Positions 1-9,400 of a DNA stretch of 64,000 nt are shown here, one piece after another. Under the pieces are notes generated by a model. That model had not been told where the DNA came from. It ran no database searches and saw nothing but the letters and a program-made list of their open reading frames with translations. Both the position numbers and the translations under genes were made by a program. Numbering within the stretch: the first letter of the stretch is position 1; each line of letters begins with the position of its first letter. The stretch is from Candidatus Soleaferrea massiliensis AP7 (GTDB lineage Bacteria > Bacillota > Clostridia > Oscillospirales > Ruminococcaceae), in assembly GCF_000820765.1 (NCBI RefSeq), contig NZ_CCYH01000010.1, positions 1 through 64,000 on the forward strand. Reading direction: 5' to 3'.

Positions 1-75
1 CAACCACATTGCCAAGGTACCTTGGCAAACAAAGTGATACCGCTGCACCACAGCGATACAATACCACCCTGCCCA
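1..75 (-). repeat. Dispersed palindromic repeat, copy 1
   Basis: Positions 9-28 form a perfect 20-bp palindrome, TTGCCAAGGTACCTTGGCAA. Read on the minus strand, the palindrome, its GTTTG...TGTGGTT flanks and an adjacent TTGTATCG...CAGCGGT stretch recur near 59092-59214 in the opposite orientation. It looks like a short non-coding interspersed repeat with two hairpins. It is cut by the window edge. Confidence 0.7.
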
Positions 76-112
76 AATGTACCTTTAGGACAAAATGCAC
101 TTCAAACAAATT

Positions 113-146
113 AAAAAAGGGAACGCCATAAAGCGTTCCCTTTTTT
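113..146. terminator. Bidirectional intrinsic terminator
   Basis: An 8-bp stem (GGGAACGC/GCGTTCCC) is flanked by A6 on the left and T6 on the right, so it can stop transcripts from either side. It lies just downstream of the ferredoxin gene on the minus strand. Confidence 0.85.
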
Positions 147-163
147 ACGGTATGTTATAGAAA

Positions 164-385
<222 letters not shown>

Positions 386-400
386 TCAGAATACATTGTT

Positions 401-428
401 ATTGTACCATATATTTAGAAAAAAGCAA
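401..428 (-). promoter_or_regulatory. Promoter of the ferredoxin gene
   Basis: On the minus strand a TTGCTT -35 lies 16 bp from a TACAAT -10 that carries an upstream TGG (extended -10). It sits about 70 bp before the ferredoxin start. Confidence 0.55.
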
Positions 429-465
429 CCTTTTCGGTACAGGAATTTATGTCGGAAACTTAAAA

Positions 466-1344
466 TTATTCCTTCTCCAAAGCCTTCAATTCGTGCAGAG
501 CGGCCAATTCCTCGTGATCGAGCTTGATCTGCGCGTCCTTGATGAGCTTGACGTCCTCCTTGCAGTAGGGGCGTGCGGCCGCATCCTTGTTCTTGTCCAG
601 AACGACCTTCAGAAGCCCGGTCAGGAGGTTGACCTCCACGACATGTCCCCGTCCGTCCGGCGTGGATACATACGCACCGGCCTTCGGCGTGGTCTTGAGC
701 AGGTCCTCATAAGAATGCTGTTCATATTTCAGGCAGCACATCAGCCGGCCGCAGGTACCAGAAATCTTGACGGGATTCAGGGAAAGCCCTTGTTCCTTGG
801 CCATCTTGATCGAGACCGGCTGGAACTCGCCCAGGAAGGTCGAGCAGCAGAACGGCTTGCCGCAGATGCCCAGCCCGCCCAGCAGCTTCGCCTCGTCGCG
901 CACGCCGATCTGGCGCAGCTCGATGCGGGTGCGGAACACGCTTGCCAGATCCTTGACCAGCTCACGGAAATCCACGCGGCCATCGGCTGTGAAATAGAAC
1001 AGGATTTTGTTGTTGTCAAAGGTGTATTCCACTCCGATGAGCTTCATATCCAGCTTGTTTTTCTCGATTTTCTGCAGGCAGATCTGGAACGCCTGCTTCT
1101 CCTTGACCTTGTTGTCGGCAAGCTTTTTGAGATCCGCTTTGTTTGCGGCGCGGATCACCTTCTTGAGCGGCTTCACGATGTCCTTGTCGGACACCTCGCG
1201 GTTTGCGAGCGCGACCTCGCCGCACTCGATGCCGCGCGCCGTTTCAACGATGACGCGCTGGCCGACCTCCATATGGGAATCGCCGGGATCAAAGTAGTAG
1301 ACCTTGCCCACATCCTTGAACCGGACGCCTATCACTTCTGCCAT
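466..1344 (-). CDS. ricT: PSP1-domain protein RicT (YaaT)
   Basis: RicT (YaaT) is a PSP1-family protein. In Bacillus subtilis it joins RicA and RicF in an Fe-S-containing complex needed for RNase Y-dependent mRNA processing, competence, sporulation and biofilm formation. The 292-aa length is typical. The cysteine groups GICGKPFCC and GTCGRLMCC, characteristic of PSP1/RicT, lie at roughly residues 150-200. An in-frame frame extends 20 codons further upstream, but the ATG beginning MAEVIGVRF has a GGAGG site and matches the family start, so it was chosen. It is downstream of darA and holB on the same strand, the conserved Firmicute order. RicA and RicF are not in this window. Confidence 0.93.
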   Translation of the reverse strand: MAEVIGVRFKDVGKVYYFDPGDSHMEVGQRVIVETARGIECGEVALANREVSDKDIVKPLKKVIRAANKADLKKLADNKVKEKQAFQICLQKIEKNKLDMKLIGVEYTFDNNKILFYFTADGRVDFRELVKDLASVFRTRIELRQIGVRDEAKLLGGLGICGKPFCCSTFLGEFQPVSIKMAKEQGLSLNPVKISGTCGRLMCCLKYEQHSYEDLLKTTPKAGAYVSTPDGRGHVVEVNLLTGLLKVVLDKNKDAAARPYCKEDVKLIKDAQIKLDHEELAALHELKALEKE

Positions 1345-1493
1345 GTTACTCCTCCGTTTCATGGGTTTTAACGTGTAAGAATTGCCGGATAGCCACAGCT
1401 GCAATCAGGGGCCGTCACTGGCTGTAATCTGTTGTATATTCTCTGCAAAGATACTGACAAGCATTCCTTTCACAGTACTTGCTATGTGTGCTT

Positions 1494-2465
1494 CTATATC
1501 AGCTGAGAGGTCAGCCAGGTCAGCATCAGCGTGTGGTTGGCATTCCCGCGCATCTGCTGCTGCGTCTGCTGAATCAGCTGTTCGAGCCGCATCAGCCGCG
1601 AGAGCCCAAGCCGCTCCTGCAGCATCCTTTCAAGCTTGTATATCGGAGCCTGTGCGGACATCTTCGCAAGCAGCGCGCTGTGCGCAAGCGTCTGCAGCAC
1701 GCCGAGCACCTCGGCAAACAGGGCCTTGTCCTTCTCAAAGACCGCCATGGCTTTCAGTAGCCGGCCGCTGTCGTTGGCACAGAGGGCTTCGGCGATCTGT
1801 TCGCTCAGCTCCATAACCTTCTGATGGTTCGGATCGGAAAGAGCGGCGAGCATCCGGCCGATGTTGTTTCCGCAGAGCTCGGCGGCATCCAGGACCGCCT
1901 GTTCTTCAAACTGCGGATGACGCGCTTTAAAATAAGCCAGGCAGGAATCCCGGTCCGGCGCATGCAGCTTCAGGCATACCAGCCTTGACAAGATGGTGGG
2001 AAGCAGCAGCGCGCGGTTTTCGGTGGTCAGGATGAAGATGGTGTGGCTCGGCGGCTCCTCCAGGCTTTTGAGCAGTGCGTTCTGCGCCTGCGGCGTCATG
2101 CCTTCGGCGTTTGCCAGGATGTAGATCCGGTATTCCCCTTCGTTCGGCTTGATGTACAGCGAGGAACGGATTTTCCGGATTTCATCGACATGGAACGAGC
2201 GGCTGCCGGTCCCCTCCAGCAGCTGGACATCGGGATGCACCGACCCCAGCACCTTGCGGCAGCTTTCACAGCGCAGGCAGGGGACGGCGTCCTCTTTGCC
2301 GGTGCACAGGAAGCTGGCGGCCATGAGCCGCGCAAAGGTTTTTTTGCCGAGTCCGTTTTCACCCTCCAGCAGATATGCGTGAAACAGCCGTCCGCTCTCC
2401 ACCATGTGGAGCAGCGACTGCTTCAGATGTTCATTTGCACAGAAATCATCCAGGTTTGCCTTCAT
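1494..2465 (-). CDS. holB: DNA polymerase III subunit delta'
   Basis: This is the delta' subunit of the replicative clamp loader, which helps load the beta sliding clamp. The 323-aa product has an AAA+ N-terminal half. It shows a P-loop-like GENGLGKKT (about 36-44), a zinc-module pattern PCLRCESCRK (about 62-71), an NALLKSLEEPP segment and an SRLVCL segment where clamp-loader proteins carry the SRC motif. It starts 1 bp after the stop of darA, and ricT follows, so the three are almost certainly one transcript. Downstream of the stop, 1405-1493 holds no gene. Confidence 0.95.
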   Translation of the reverse strand: MKANLDDFCANEHLKQSLLHMVESGRLFHAYLLEGENGLGKKTFARLMAASFLCTGKEDAVPCLRCESCRKVLGSVHPDVQLLEGTGSRSFHVDEIRKIRSSLYIKPNEGEYRIYILANAEGMTPQAQNALLKSLEEPPSHTIFILTTENRALLLPTILSRLVCLKLHAPDRDSCLAYFKARHPQFEEQAVLDAAELCGNNIGRMLAALSDPNHQKVMELSEQIAEALCANDSGRLLKAMAVFEKDKALFAEVLGVLQTLAHSALLAKMSAQAPIYKLERMLQERLGLSRLMRLEQLIQQTQQQMRGNANHTLMLTWLTSQLI

Positions 2466-2792
2466 TTATACCTTTTCAAACCTTTCTACATTCACCACAA
2501 AGATGGTGGCTCCGCCGACGGTGACCTCAAGCGGGACGGTGTCCCAGACGCCGATGCCGCCGTACATCATGTCGCCGGCCACAACCTCTTTGCGCGTTTT
2601 GCTGTATTCTTCAATGATGCGGATGCAGTCGTCAACCCGTTCATCCTCTGTTCCAATCAGCAGCGTGGTGTTGCCCGCCTGCAGAAAACCGCCCTGCGAA
2701 GACAGCCTGGTCACGCTGAACCCGGCCTCGATGAGGTGGTGGTTGACGTTGGACTTGTCGTCCTTCGAGACGATCGCAAAGATGAGTTTCAT
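2466..2792 (-). CDS. darA: Cyclic-di-AMP receptor DarA (PII-like, YaaQ)
   Basis: DarA (also PstA or YaaQ) is a small trimeric PII-like protein that binds the second messenger c-di-AMP; its output is not settled. The 108-aa product starts MKLIFAIVSKDD and has the family's GGFLQAGNTTLLIG and GGATIFVV stretches. It is adjacent to holB with no gap, as in Bacillus. A KtrB-type potassium channel, another common c-di-AMP target class, lies at 41.0-42.4 kb, but no direct link is visible. Confidence 0.93.
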   Translation of the reverse strand: MKLIFAIVSKDDKSNVNHHLIEAGFSVTRLSSQGGFLQAGNTTLLIGTEDERVDDCIRIIEEYSKTRKEVVAGDMMYGGIGVWDTVPLEVTVGGATIFVVNVERFEKV

Positions 2793-2929
2793 ATGAAAAC
2801 CTCCTTATCACAGGGCCTCCGGTCTTGTACGCATCCTTCCGGACAAAAATCAAAATCCGCGGATGCAAGCGGCACCTGTATATGATGGAACAGAAAGGGA
2901 TCTGTGAAACAGACCTTTTCGGTACGATT

Positions 2930-4300
2930 CTATTTTAGCACTTTTAGCAACAAAATACCAGAATCATTTAAAAGTTTGATCAATTTCCGATCGATTTTTT
3001 CTCCCGGCATCACAACAGGGATGCCCGGCGGGCAGGGACTCTTGACCGCGGCGGCGATCCGGCCTTCGCATTCGGACACCGGCAGCAGCTCGGATTCCTG
3101 CAGAAAGGCCTGGGGCAGTGTCCGGCATTTCTCCGGCAAGACCGAGGGAAATAGATGGCCCGGCAGCGGCCGGCCATGCGGAAGGCTTTCGAGAAATTGC
3201 GCGACCGCATCGTATTCCGCCGGTTCGGTGAGCGGGGAGAACAGCAGGATGGCCCAGACAGCGTCCGCGTATTCCGGCTCGATGCCGTCCGCGCGCATAC
3301 GCTGCGCAAGCGCTTTGCCGGTATAGCCGAGATCTGTCGCGTCCACCACCAGCTTGATGCCGTCGCGCTCCCCCTCAGGGATGCGCATCCCCTGCGCCAG
3401 AGCGATGTCCTCCAGCCGCCGGATGCGTTCGGCCATCAAACGGAAGTCGAGCGACGGGAGCTGCGCGCAGCAGTCCTCGATCGAAAGCATGATCAGGTAG
3501 CTTGGGCTGGTCGATCCGAAGACCGACATCATCTCCTTGGCTCTGCGGTAGAGCACGCAGCCCTGTATGCGCGGCGCGGGTAGCCGTCCGTCGGGTTCGT
3601 ACCGGACGGCATAGTCCTTGCCCAGATGCAGCGCCGCGGCGCCGGTCAGCGCGGGCAGGGTTTTGTGCAGGCTGTCACAGCAGGCCGACGCGCCCAGCGT
3701 GATCGGATGCATGTCCCGCTCCATGAATTTCAGATGCGCGCCATGCGCGTTGTCGACAAGCAGCGGGACGCTGTGCTTTCGGCAGACCGCGGCAATTGCC
3801 GCGATGTCTGAGACAATGCCGTAATAGTCGGGGGAGGTGATGTACACGGCCAGCGCGTCGGGATGCGCCCGCAGCGCCTGTTCGACGTCGCCGGGCTGGA
3901 CGCGTCCGGCAAGATGTTTTTCGCCGCGCGGGTACACCCAAACCGGATCAAGCCCCAGAAGCCCCATCGCGTTGACCGCCGAAACATGGATGCTGCGCGA
4001 GGCGATCAGCGTCCCGCCGCGTTTGGCGGCCATGGCCAGCATGGTCTGGATGCAGAGCGACGAGCCGCCGGCGCTCAAAAGGCTGTCCGCCGCGCCGTAA
4101 AGCGCGCTCAAACGAAGCTCAGTGAGCCGCAGCGGGCCGCCGCAGTCATACAGGCTGTCGGTGCCGGGGATTTCGGTGACATCATAGGCGCAAAGCTTAC
4201 CGAACAGTCCGGATTCCTTTCCCTTGTGCCCTGGCATGTGGCAGCGCACGGTTTGTCGGTGCCGGTATGCTTCGATTGCCTGAAGCAGCGGCCTGTCCAT
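2930..4300 (-). CDS. YaaO-like Orn/Lys/Arg decarboxylase-family PLP enzyme
   Basis: This is a fold-type I, pyridoxal-phosphate-dependent protein of the Orn/Lys/Arg decarboxylase family, similar in place and size (456 aa) to Bacillus YaaO. The N-terminus has the CHMPGHKG motif. VDNAHGAH (about 182-189) supplies the PLP-contacting Asp, and SLHKTLPALTGAA holds the likely Schiff-base lysine. The substrate (arginine, lysine or ornithine) cannot be fixed from sequence. The ATG follows a GGGAGGG site. It is first in the gene block that continues with darA, holB and ricT. A thymidylate kinase gene, often found between yaaO and yaaQ, is absent here. Confidence 0.85.
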   Translation of the reverse strand: MDRPLLQAIEAYRHRQTVRCHMPGHKGKESGLFGKLCAYDVTEIPGTDSLYDCGGPLRLTELRLSALYGAADSLLSAGGSSLCIQTMLAMAAKRGGTLIASRSIHVSAVNAMGLLGLDPVWVYPRGEKHLAGRVQPGDVEQALRAHPDALAVYITSPDYYGIVSDIAAIAAVCRKHSVPLLVDNAHGAHLKFMERDMHPITLGASACCDSLHKTLPALTGAAALHLGKDYAVRYEPDGRLPAPRIQGCVLYRRAKEMMSVFGSTSPSYLIMLSIEDCCAQLPSLDFRLMAERIRRLEDIALAQGMRIPEGERDGIKLVVDATDLGYTGKALAQRMRADGIEPEYADAVWAILLFSPLTEPAEYDAVAQFLESLPHGRPLPGHLFPSVLPEKCRTLPQAFLQESELLPVSECEGRIAAAVKSPCPPGIPVVMPGEKIDRKLIKLLNDSGILLLKVLK

Positions 4301-4334
4301 CGGTCATCCCTCCCGTTTGTTTGGTGATGTCTTC

Positions 4335-4364
4335 ATTATACACATTGGCTGGGAGGCTTGTCAA
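4335..4364 (-). promoter_or_regulatory. Promoter of the YaaO-darA-holB-ricT block
   Basis: Minus-strand TTGACA (4359-4364) and TATAAT (4335-4340) are separated by 18 bp, about 28 bp before the expected ribosome binding site. Both hexamers match consensus. Confidence 0.75.
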
Positions 4365-4722
4365 CGACTGCGGCAGTTTGTTCAGGGCGCTGCAATGATT
4401 TCTTGATAACTGTCGGGATCATCCGGCCGGCAGATGACAGGACAGCGGTTCAGGTCGGCTGTGATGTTGCCTTTGACGGGTTTTCAGAACCGTGATGCCG
4501 ATGAAATCGGTGTGCCGGGAGAAAACCGTTCTGATAAGCAAGCGGGTAATCCGGAGTATTTTGTGGGAATCGTCCGGTCTGGTTCCTGTTGGGGGTCCTT
4601 AAAATGGAGAGAGAGAAATGTCGAATACAATATTAATTCACGGATTTCACTAAAAAATAATTAAATTAGATAATTAATAGAAGTTCAATAGAAGCTTAAC
4701 CCTCTAATTGTGAAATAAATAC

Positions 4723-4751
4723 TTGACAAATCGGCTGGATAATATTATGAT
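4723..4751 (+). promoter_or_regulatory. Promoter of GH3-A
   Basis: TTGACA (4723-4728), a 17-bp spacer, then TATGAT (4746-4751). It predicts a leader of about 190 nt before the ATG at 4950. Upstream, AATAGAAG occurs twice with an 11-bp period (4676-4694), a possible regulator site. The rest of 4365-4949 contains no convincing gene. Confidence 0.75.
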
Positions 4752-4949
4752 TGATAATAAAATGAAAGTATATTGTAAATAAAATGTTTTGCAATGTACA
4801 AATCGCTGACCTGAAAACGTTGTTGTACAGGATGGTTGGCAGATCAGCCGGTTTGTATAAAATAAAAATTCAGGAAAAAGGAGGGGCGGATTTATTTTTG
4901 GTTCCAGACACAGCCAAGACGAAATTATGAAAAATGACGGAGGAACATT

Positions 4950-7949
4950 ATGGAAAAGAATCGGAAAAACAAAGTGATCAGCACCGTATTGAGTGCTGCG
5001 ATCCTGTGTACAAGCCTGGTTGCCGTTCAGACAACCGCCTTTGCAGCGCCGTCCAACTACGGGCTGGAGGTTGCGGAGCGCATTGCGGACGAAGGTATCG
5101 TCCTGCTTAAAAATGAAAACGGCGGACTGCCGCTTGAGAAGGGTGCGAAGATCTCCACCTTCGGCACCACACAGCTTTCGCCGTATTTCAGCGGCGGCGG
5201 CTCCGGCGCATCCGCGACGGACAACTCCATCTCCTTCCTGCCCGCACTGCGCGATCAGGGCTTTAAACTGAATGAAACGCTGATCAATACATATCAAACC
5301 TGGTGGGACAACGGCGGAAAGGATCTGGATTACCGCCCGGTCGAGGGCGAAGGCGGCGCATTGGGCGATTATACGACCAACTCCGTGGCACATGCGGAGA
5401 TGGAAGTGACCGACGACATGATCGCGCAGGCGAAGGCCTATTCCGATACGGCCGTCGTGCTGATCGGCCGCAACGGCAGTGAGGGACTCGACCTCGGAAA
5501 CTCGGATATCGGCCTGTATGAAGGCGAACTGAAGATGATCGACAAGATCGCCAATTCGTTTGACCATGTCATCGTGCTGTTCAACATTTGCAACACGCTG
5601 GAAATGGGCTTCCTGGACAAATATGATTCGATCGAAGCGGCCGCCATCATCTGGGCGACCGGCGACGTGGGCATGACGTCCGTCGCAAAGATGCTCGACG
5701 GCACCGTCAACCCGTCCGGCAAGCTGGCGGACACGATTGCGTACAGCATCCACGACTATCCGTCCAATATGAACTTCGGCGATATCGTCAAGCCGAAGGA
5801 AGATCCGAACAATGCGGATGAGAAGGACAAGTACTATGTCGAGTACGAGGAAGACATCTATGTCGGCTACCGGTATTTCGAAACCGAGGAGTTCGGCGCG
5901 CTCGCAAGGGTGCAGTATCCGTTCGGCTACGGTCTTTCCTATACGAGCTTCGATGTTAGAAACGCGGGCTTTGCGGCGGATGAAAACACCATCACCGTCA
6001 AAGCGCTGGTCAAGAACACCGGCGACGCGGCCGGCAAGGAAGTTGTCCAGGTTTACTACGGCGCGCCGGACGGCAAGCTGGAGAAACCATCCAAAGAGCT
6101 TGTCGGCTTTGAGAAGACCGATCTGCTCGAGCCGGGACAGAGCCAGCTGGTCACCATCACCTTCGAAACCGATGAAATGGCTTCCTACAGCTCGGATGAC
6201 GAAGGCTATCTGCTGGAGAAGGGCGCGTACAACATCTACATGGGCACCTCTGTCAGGGATGCCGAAGAAGCGGGCGTCTACAACCTGGCAAGCGACAAGC
6301 TGATCAAAAACGACAGCGCCACCGGCGTTGAAATCAAAAACCACTTCCAGGACATGGAGCACGGAGCCGATAAATTCGGTTTCACCAAGCTCTCCAAATA
6401 TGATCCTCAAGGAACCTATCCGACGGCACCGGCCGAAGGCAACCGCACCGAGCCGGGCAGCGGCTGGAGCGCAACCGGATTCAACGCGCTGGGCACCGGT
6501 CATCCGGACGGCAAGTTCAACGAGCCGGACGCAATGCCCAAGATGGTAAACGGCGTCATCCCCATGGCGGAGGGCGAACAGCCGGCGGCGATCCAGCTCA
6601 AGGACGTCTATAAGAACCCGGCCCTGATGGCTGATTTCGTGGCCCAGTTCACCGATGAAGAACTGATCCTCATGCAGACCTGCGGCGGATTCCAGACACT
6701 TGGCATCGAGCGTCTCGGCATTCCGAAAACCCTGTCCAACGATGGACCTTCCAGCGTCAAAGCCGCCAGAGGCAGCGGCAAGACCAACGGAACCGCTTTC
6801 CCAAGCGCCACGATGATCGCCTGCACCTGGAATCAGGATCTCGTCAGGGAGATGGGCGTTGCGGCCGGTCTGGAAGCGAAGGATCTGGGCATCGACAGCT
6901 GGTATGCACCGGCTGCGGACTGCCACCGAAATCCGCGCGGCGGACGCAACTTTGAGTATTTCTCCGAAGACCCGATGCTCGGCGGCATCATGCTGGCGGC
7001 AATGGTTGACGGCTGCCAGTCCGAGGGACTGACCGCATGCATCAAGCACTATGCCGGCAACGACCAGGAGTCCAACCGCTGCGGCATTGAAACCTATATG
7101 TCCGAGCGCGCTTACCGTGAAATCTATCTGAAGCAGTTTGAAATGGCTGTCAAGGGCGGCGCCATGGGCATTATGTCCGCGTTCAACCGCCTTGGCGAAA
7201 CCTGGTGCGGCGCAAGCTCCGCACTGCTGAACGACCTGACCCGCGGCGAATGGGGCTACGACGGCTTCGTTCTGACCGACGCCTGGATCGGCGGATACAT
7301 GATCGCACCGGATGCGGCGTATGCGGGAAATGACACGATGCTGTCGTTCGGCGGCGCGTCCAAGGCAGCCCTGGCGGACTATTCCTATGAGTTTGAAAAC
7401 AATCCGGAAGAAATCCGCGCGGCGCTGGAACAGTGCGCGGCAAACATGATGCCGTATGTCATGAAGACCTTTAAGTTCTCCGAAGTGATCGGTTCCACCG
7501 AAAACATGGATTATGAACTGAAGCATCCGTTCCCGTTCTCGACTGAGAAATCCGAGGCGGGAACCCTGGCGGACGCTGTCGCGGCACTGGAAGACCTGGT
7601 CAAGGAAGCGAAAGCCATCGACCAGAGCAAGTACACCGATGAGACTGTCAGCGTGCTGAACACCGCGATTGAAGAAGCCGAAGCGGCGCTTGCCGATATC
7701 CAGAGCTATGATCAGATCGTGGCAGCCGGCCAGAAACTGCAGGCAGCCATCGACGGATTGATCGAAAAGACGGCCAGCAGCAGTGAACCTTCCGATTCCC
7801 AGGGCTCCGGCTCCTCGGGCGGCGCTTCCTCCACAGCAAGCAAGCCGACCCCGAACACCGGCGATTCGGCGTTGCCGATCATCAGCCTGATTGTGTTGGC
7901 GGGCATGGCTGGAGCAGCGACGGTTGTCACCGCGAAGAAAAGAAGATAA
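4950..7949 (+). CDS. Wall-anchored, domain-permuted GH3 glycosidase (GH3-A)
   Basis: This is a secreted family-3 glycosidase of beta-glucosidase/beta-xylosidase type, 999 aa. A signal peptide ends near AFA/AP. The usual order is reversed. The GH3 C-terminal-type alpha/beta domain comes first (about 45-330) with a fibronectin-III-like domain (about 345-415). The TIM barrel comes second (about 560-850), with IKHYAGND, GGRNFEYFSEDP and the nucleophile Asp777 in VLTDAW; GH3-B and GH3-C have TDW at this site. A FIVAR segment (about 868-935) and a Ser-rich linker lead to PNTGD, a hydrophobic helix and KKRR. That is a non-canonical sortase signal, so the enzyme is probably fixed to the wall rather than docked. 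A GGAGG site precedes the ATG. Precise substrate is unknown. Confidence 0.9.
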   Translation: MEKNRKNKVISTVLSAAILCTSLVAVQTTAFAAPSNYGLEVAERIADEGIVLLKNENGGLPLEKGAKISTFGTTQLSPYFSGGGSGASATDNSISFLPALRDQGFKLNETLINTYQTWWDNGGKDLDYRPVEGEGGALGDYTTNSVAHAEMEVTDDMIAQAKAYSDTAVVLIGRNGSEGLDLGNSDIGLYEGELKMIDKIANSFDHVIVLFNICNTLEMGFLDKYDSIEAAAIIWATGDVGMTSVAKMLDGTVNPSGKLADTIAYSIHDYPSNMNFGDIVKPKEDPNNADEKDKYYVEYEEDIYVGYRYFETEEFGALARVQYPFGYGLSYTSFDVRNAGFAADENTITVKALVKNTGDAAGKEVVQVYYGAPDGKLEKPSKELVGFEKTDLLEPGQSQLVTITFETDEMASYSSDDEGYLLEKGAYNIYMGTSVRDAEEAGVYNLASDKLIKNDSATGVEIKNHFQDMEHGADKFGFTKLSKYDPQGTYPTAPAEGNRTEPGSGWSATGFNALGTGHPDGKFNEPDAMPKMVNGVIPMAEGEQPAAIQLKDVYKNPALMADFVAQFTDEELILMQTCGGFQTLGIERLGIPKTLSNDGPSSVKAARGSGKTNGTAFPSATMIACTWNQDLVREMGVAAGLEAKDLGIDSWYAPAADCHRNPRGGRNFEYFSEDPMLGGIMLAAMVDGCQSEGLTACIKHYAGNDQESNRCGIETYMSERAYREIYLKQFEMAVKGGAMGIMSAFNRLGETWCGASSALLNDLTRGEWGYDGFVLTDAWIGGYMIAPDAAYAGNDTMLSFGGASKAALADYSYEFENNPEEIRAALEQCAANMMPYVMKTFKFSEVIGSTENMDYELKHPFPFSTEKSEAGTLADAVAALEDLVKEAKAIDQSKYTDETVSVLNTAIEEAEAALADIQSYDQIVAAGQKLQAAIDGLIEKTASSSEPSDSQGSGSSGGASSTASKPTPNTGDSALPIISLIVLAGMAGAATVVTAKKRR

Positions 7950-7987
7950 AGTAAAGTGCATGCACTCCATTTAGAATGAATAGATAA

Positions 7988-8020
7988 AGGCGCTTCCCGC
8001 GGTTTGCGGGGAGCGCCTCT
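7988..8020 (+). terminator. Stem-loop after GH3-A
   Basis: The imperfect inverted repeat AGGCGCTTCCCGC/GCGGGGAGCGCCT lies 40 bp after the GH3-A stop. The following T tract is weak (CTCTTG), so efficiency is uncertain. Confidence 0.5.
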
Positions 8021-8112
8021 TGACATTGCGGGAGAGACCTTCCAGATGGAGAGATGCCCTACATTACATGGAAAAAACGACTGGCCGCAGATGGGACAAT
8101 CGGTTCTGATGT

Positions 8113-8523
8113 TTAATCCATGCTGATTTCGCTGATGGCCTTGGCAATTTCCATATCGGCTTTGACCCGGGCGGCGTCGCACAGGGAGACGAATCCCTTC
8201 AGGGTGTTGTCCTCGATGACCGGAAGCCTGCGGATGCGGTGCTCCGCCATAATTTCCACGGCGTCCCGCACCAGGGAGCTCGGCGTGCAGTAGGTGATGC
8301 CGGTGCTCATGACCTCCTGGGCCTGGCAGTGATCGGCATTTTTACCCTGTGCCACACAGCGCAGCACGATGTCCCGGTCGGTCACGATGCCCCGAAGTTC
8401 GCCGTTCTGCTGGATTGGGACCGATCCGATGTTGTGCTGTTCCATGACATGCGCGACCTTGGTGACGCTTTCCTGTGCGTCGCAGCAGATGACAGCGTCG
8501 CTCATAATTTCTCTTACCTGCAT
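8113..8523 (-). CDS. Two-CBS-domain protein
   Basis: This 136-aa protein consists of two CBS domains (about 1-60 and 68-128) with the usual MSxxVxxCxxxxSV and GIVTDRDI patterns. Stand-alone CBS pairs generally bind adenosine nucleotides and sense energy state; the partner here is unknown. It begins 22 bp after the QueG-like gene on the same strand, so the two are probably cotranscribed. No enzyme or transporter domain is fused to it. Confidence 0.9.
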   Translation of the reverse strand: MQVREIMSDAVICCDAQESVTKVAHVMEQHNIGSVPIQQNGELRGIVTDRDIVLRCVAQGKNADHCQAQEVMSTGITYCTPSSLVRDAVEIMAEHRIRRLPVIEDNTLKGFVSLCDAARVKADMEIAKAISEISMD

Positions 8524-8545
8524 GTAATACCACTCCTAAACTGTA

Positions 8546-9400
8546 TCAGTCTTTGTTTTCCTGCTTGGGAGCAGGAACCATAGGAGTAGTATCGCACATT
8601 TCATCCTCCATTATACCCAGATTCCGATAAAGAACGCTTTTGGGACGATATGCAAAGGCGTAGCGGTCAATCGGCCGGCTCAGCAGATCGGCGTCGATCC
8701 GAAATACGTTGTCTTCCAGAAATGCCGGGATATCGGTTATGGGTAGGTCCCTGTTGTGCACGCAGATATCCTGGCATCGGTCGCAGCCCCAGATGACGCC
8801 GCTTTTTTGGATTTTCCGGCGCTGTTCACCGGTCAGCTCGCCTTTTTTCTGAGTTAAAAAGGAAAGACAGCGTTCTTTCAGAAAATATCCGTTTTCATCG
8901 AACGCCTGTCCCGGACAAACGGCGCGGCAGCGCCCGCACTGCCGGCAGGTCCCGGAGGACGGCGCGCTGTATGGAAGCCGCAGGGTGCTCACAATCTCCC
9001 CGATGAAGCAGAAGCTGCCGAACCTCTCGTGGATCAGCAGCCCGTTCATGCCGACGACGCCCAGCCCGGCCATCCGGGCCGCATGCACCTCACGAATCGG
9101 GGAGTTGTCCGCAAATGCCGCGAACTGTTCGGACGGGAAAGCATCCCGCAGTTTTAGACAAGCCTGTTTCAGGAGATCTCCCACGACGAGATGATAGTCG
9201 GGAACCCGGGCATATTTGGAAAGGTTTGCAACGGGGCTCTCGCCGGTATAATAGGGAAACAGGCAGACGATGACCGACTGTGCACCGGCAGGGATCCGGC
9301 TCTTGGCGCGGCATTCGAGCAGCGGCAGCGTATCCGTAAACCGGCAGATGCCGAAGTGCCGGATGCCGGCGTCACCCAATAAGCTCTGCAGCGGTTCCAT
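8546..9400 (-). CDS. QueG-like 4Fe-4S protein (epoxyqueuosine reductase family)
   Basis: This 284-aa protein resembles epoxyqueuosine reductase QueG, which makes queuosine in tRNA anticodons. The N-terminal half has FADNSPIRE, with an Asp (about residue 98) where QueG has its catalytic Asp, followed by AGLGVVGMNG. The C-terminal half has a double-cluster ferredoxin module, CRQCGRCRAVCP and CDRCQDICVHN. Bona fide QueG usually has CPWN at the last motif, and the protein is shorter than QueG forms with HEAT repeats, so a related reductase role is possible. An AAAGGAG site 9 nt before the codon for MEPLQS sets the start; a longer frame with a TTG start lacks such a site. Confidence 0.8.
   Translation of the reverse strand: MEPLQSLLGDAGIRHFGICRFTDTLPLLECRAKSRIPAGAQSVIVCLFPYYTGESPVANLSKYARVPDYHLVVGDLLKQACLKLRDAFPSEQFAAFADNSPIREVHAARMAGLGVVGMNGLLIHERFGSFCFIGEIVSTLRLPYSAPSSGTCRQCGRCRAVCPGQAFDENGYFLKERCLSFLTQKKGELTGEQRRKIQKSGVIWGCDRCQDICVHNRDLPITDIPAFLEDNVFRIDADLLSRPIDRYAFAYRPKSVLYRNLGIMEDEMCDTTPMVPAPKQENKD

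Noticed and set aside
4704-7970. Minus-strand frame of 1088 codons opposite GH3-A
   Set aside because: Shadow of GH3-A; the real gene has promoter, ribosome binding site, signal peptide and wall anchor.
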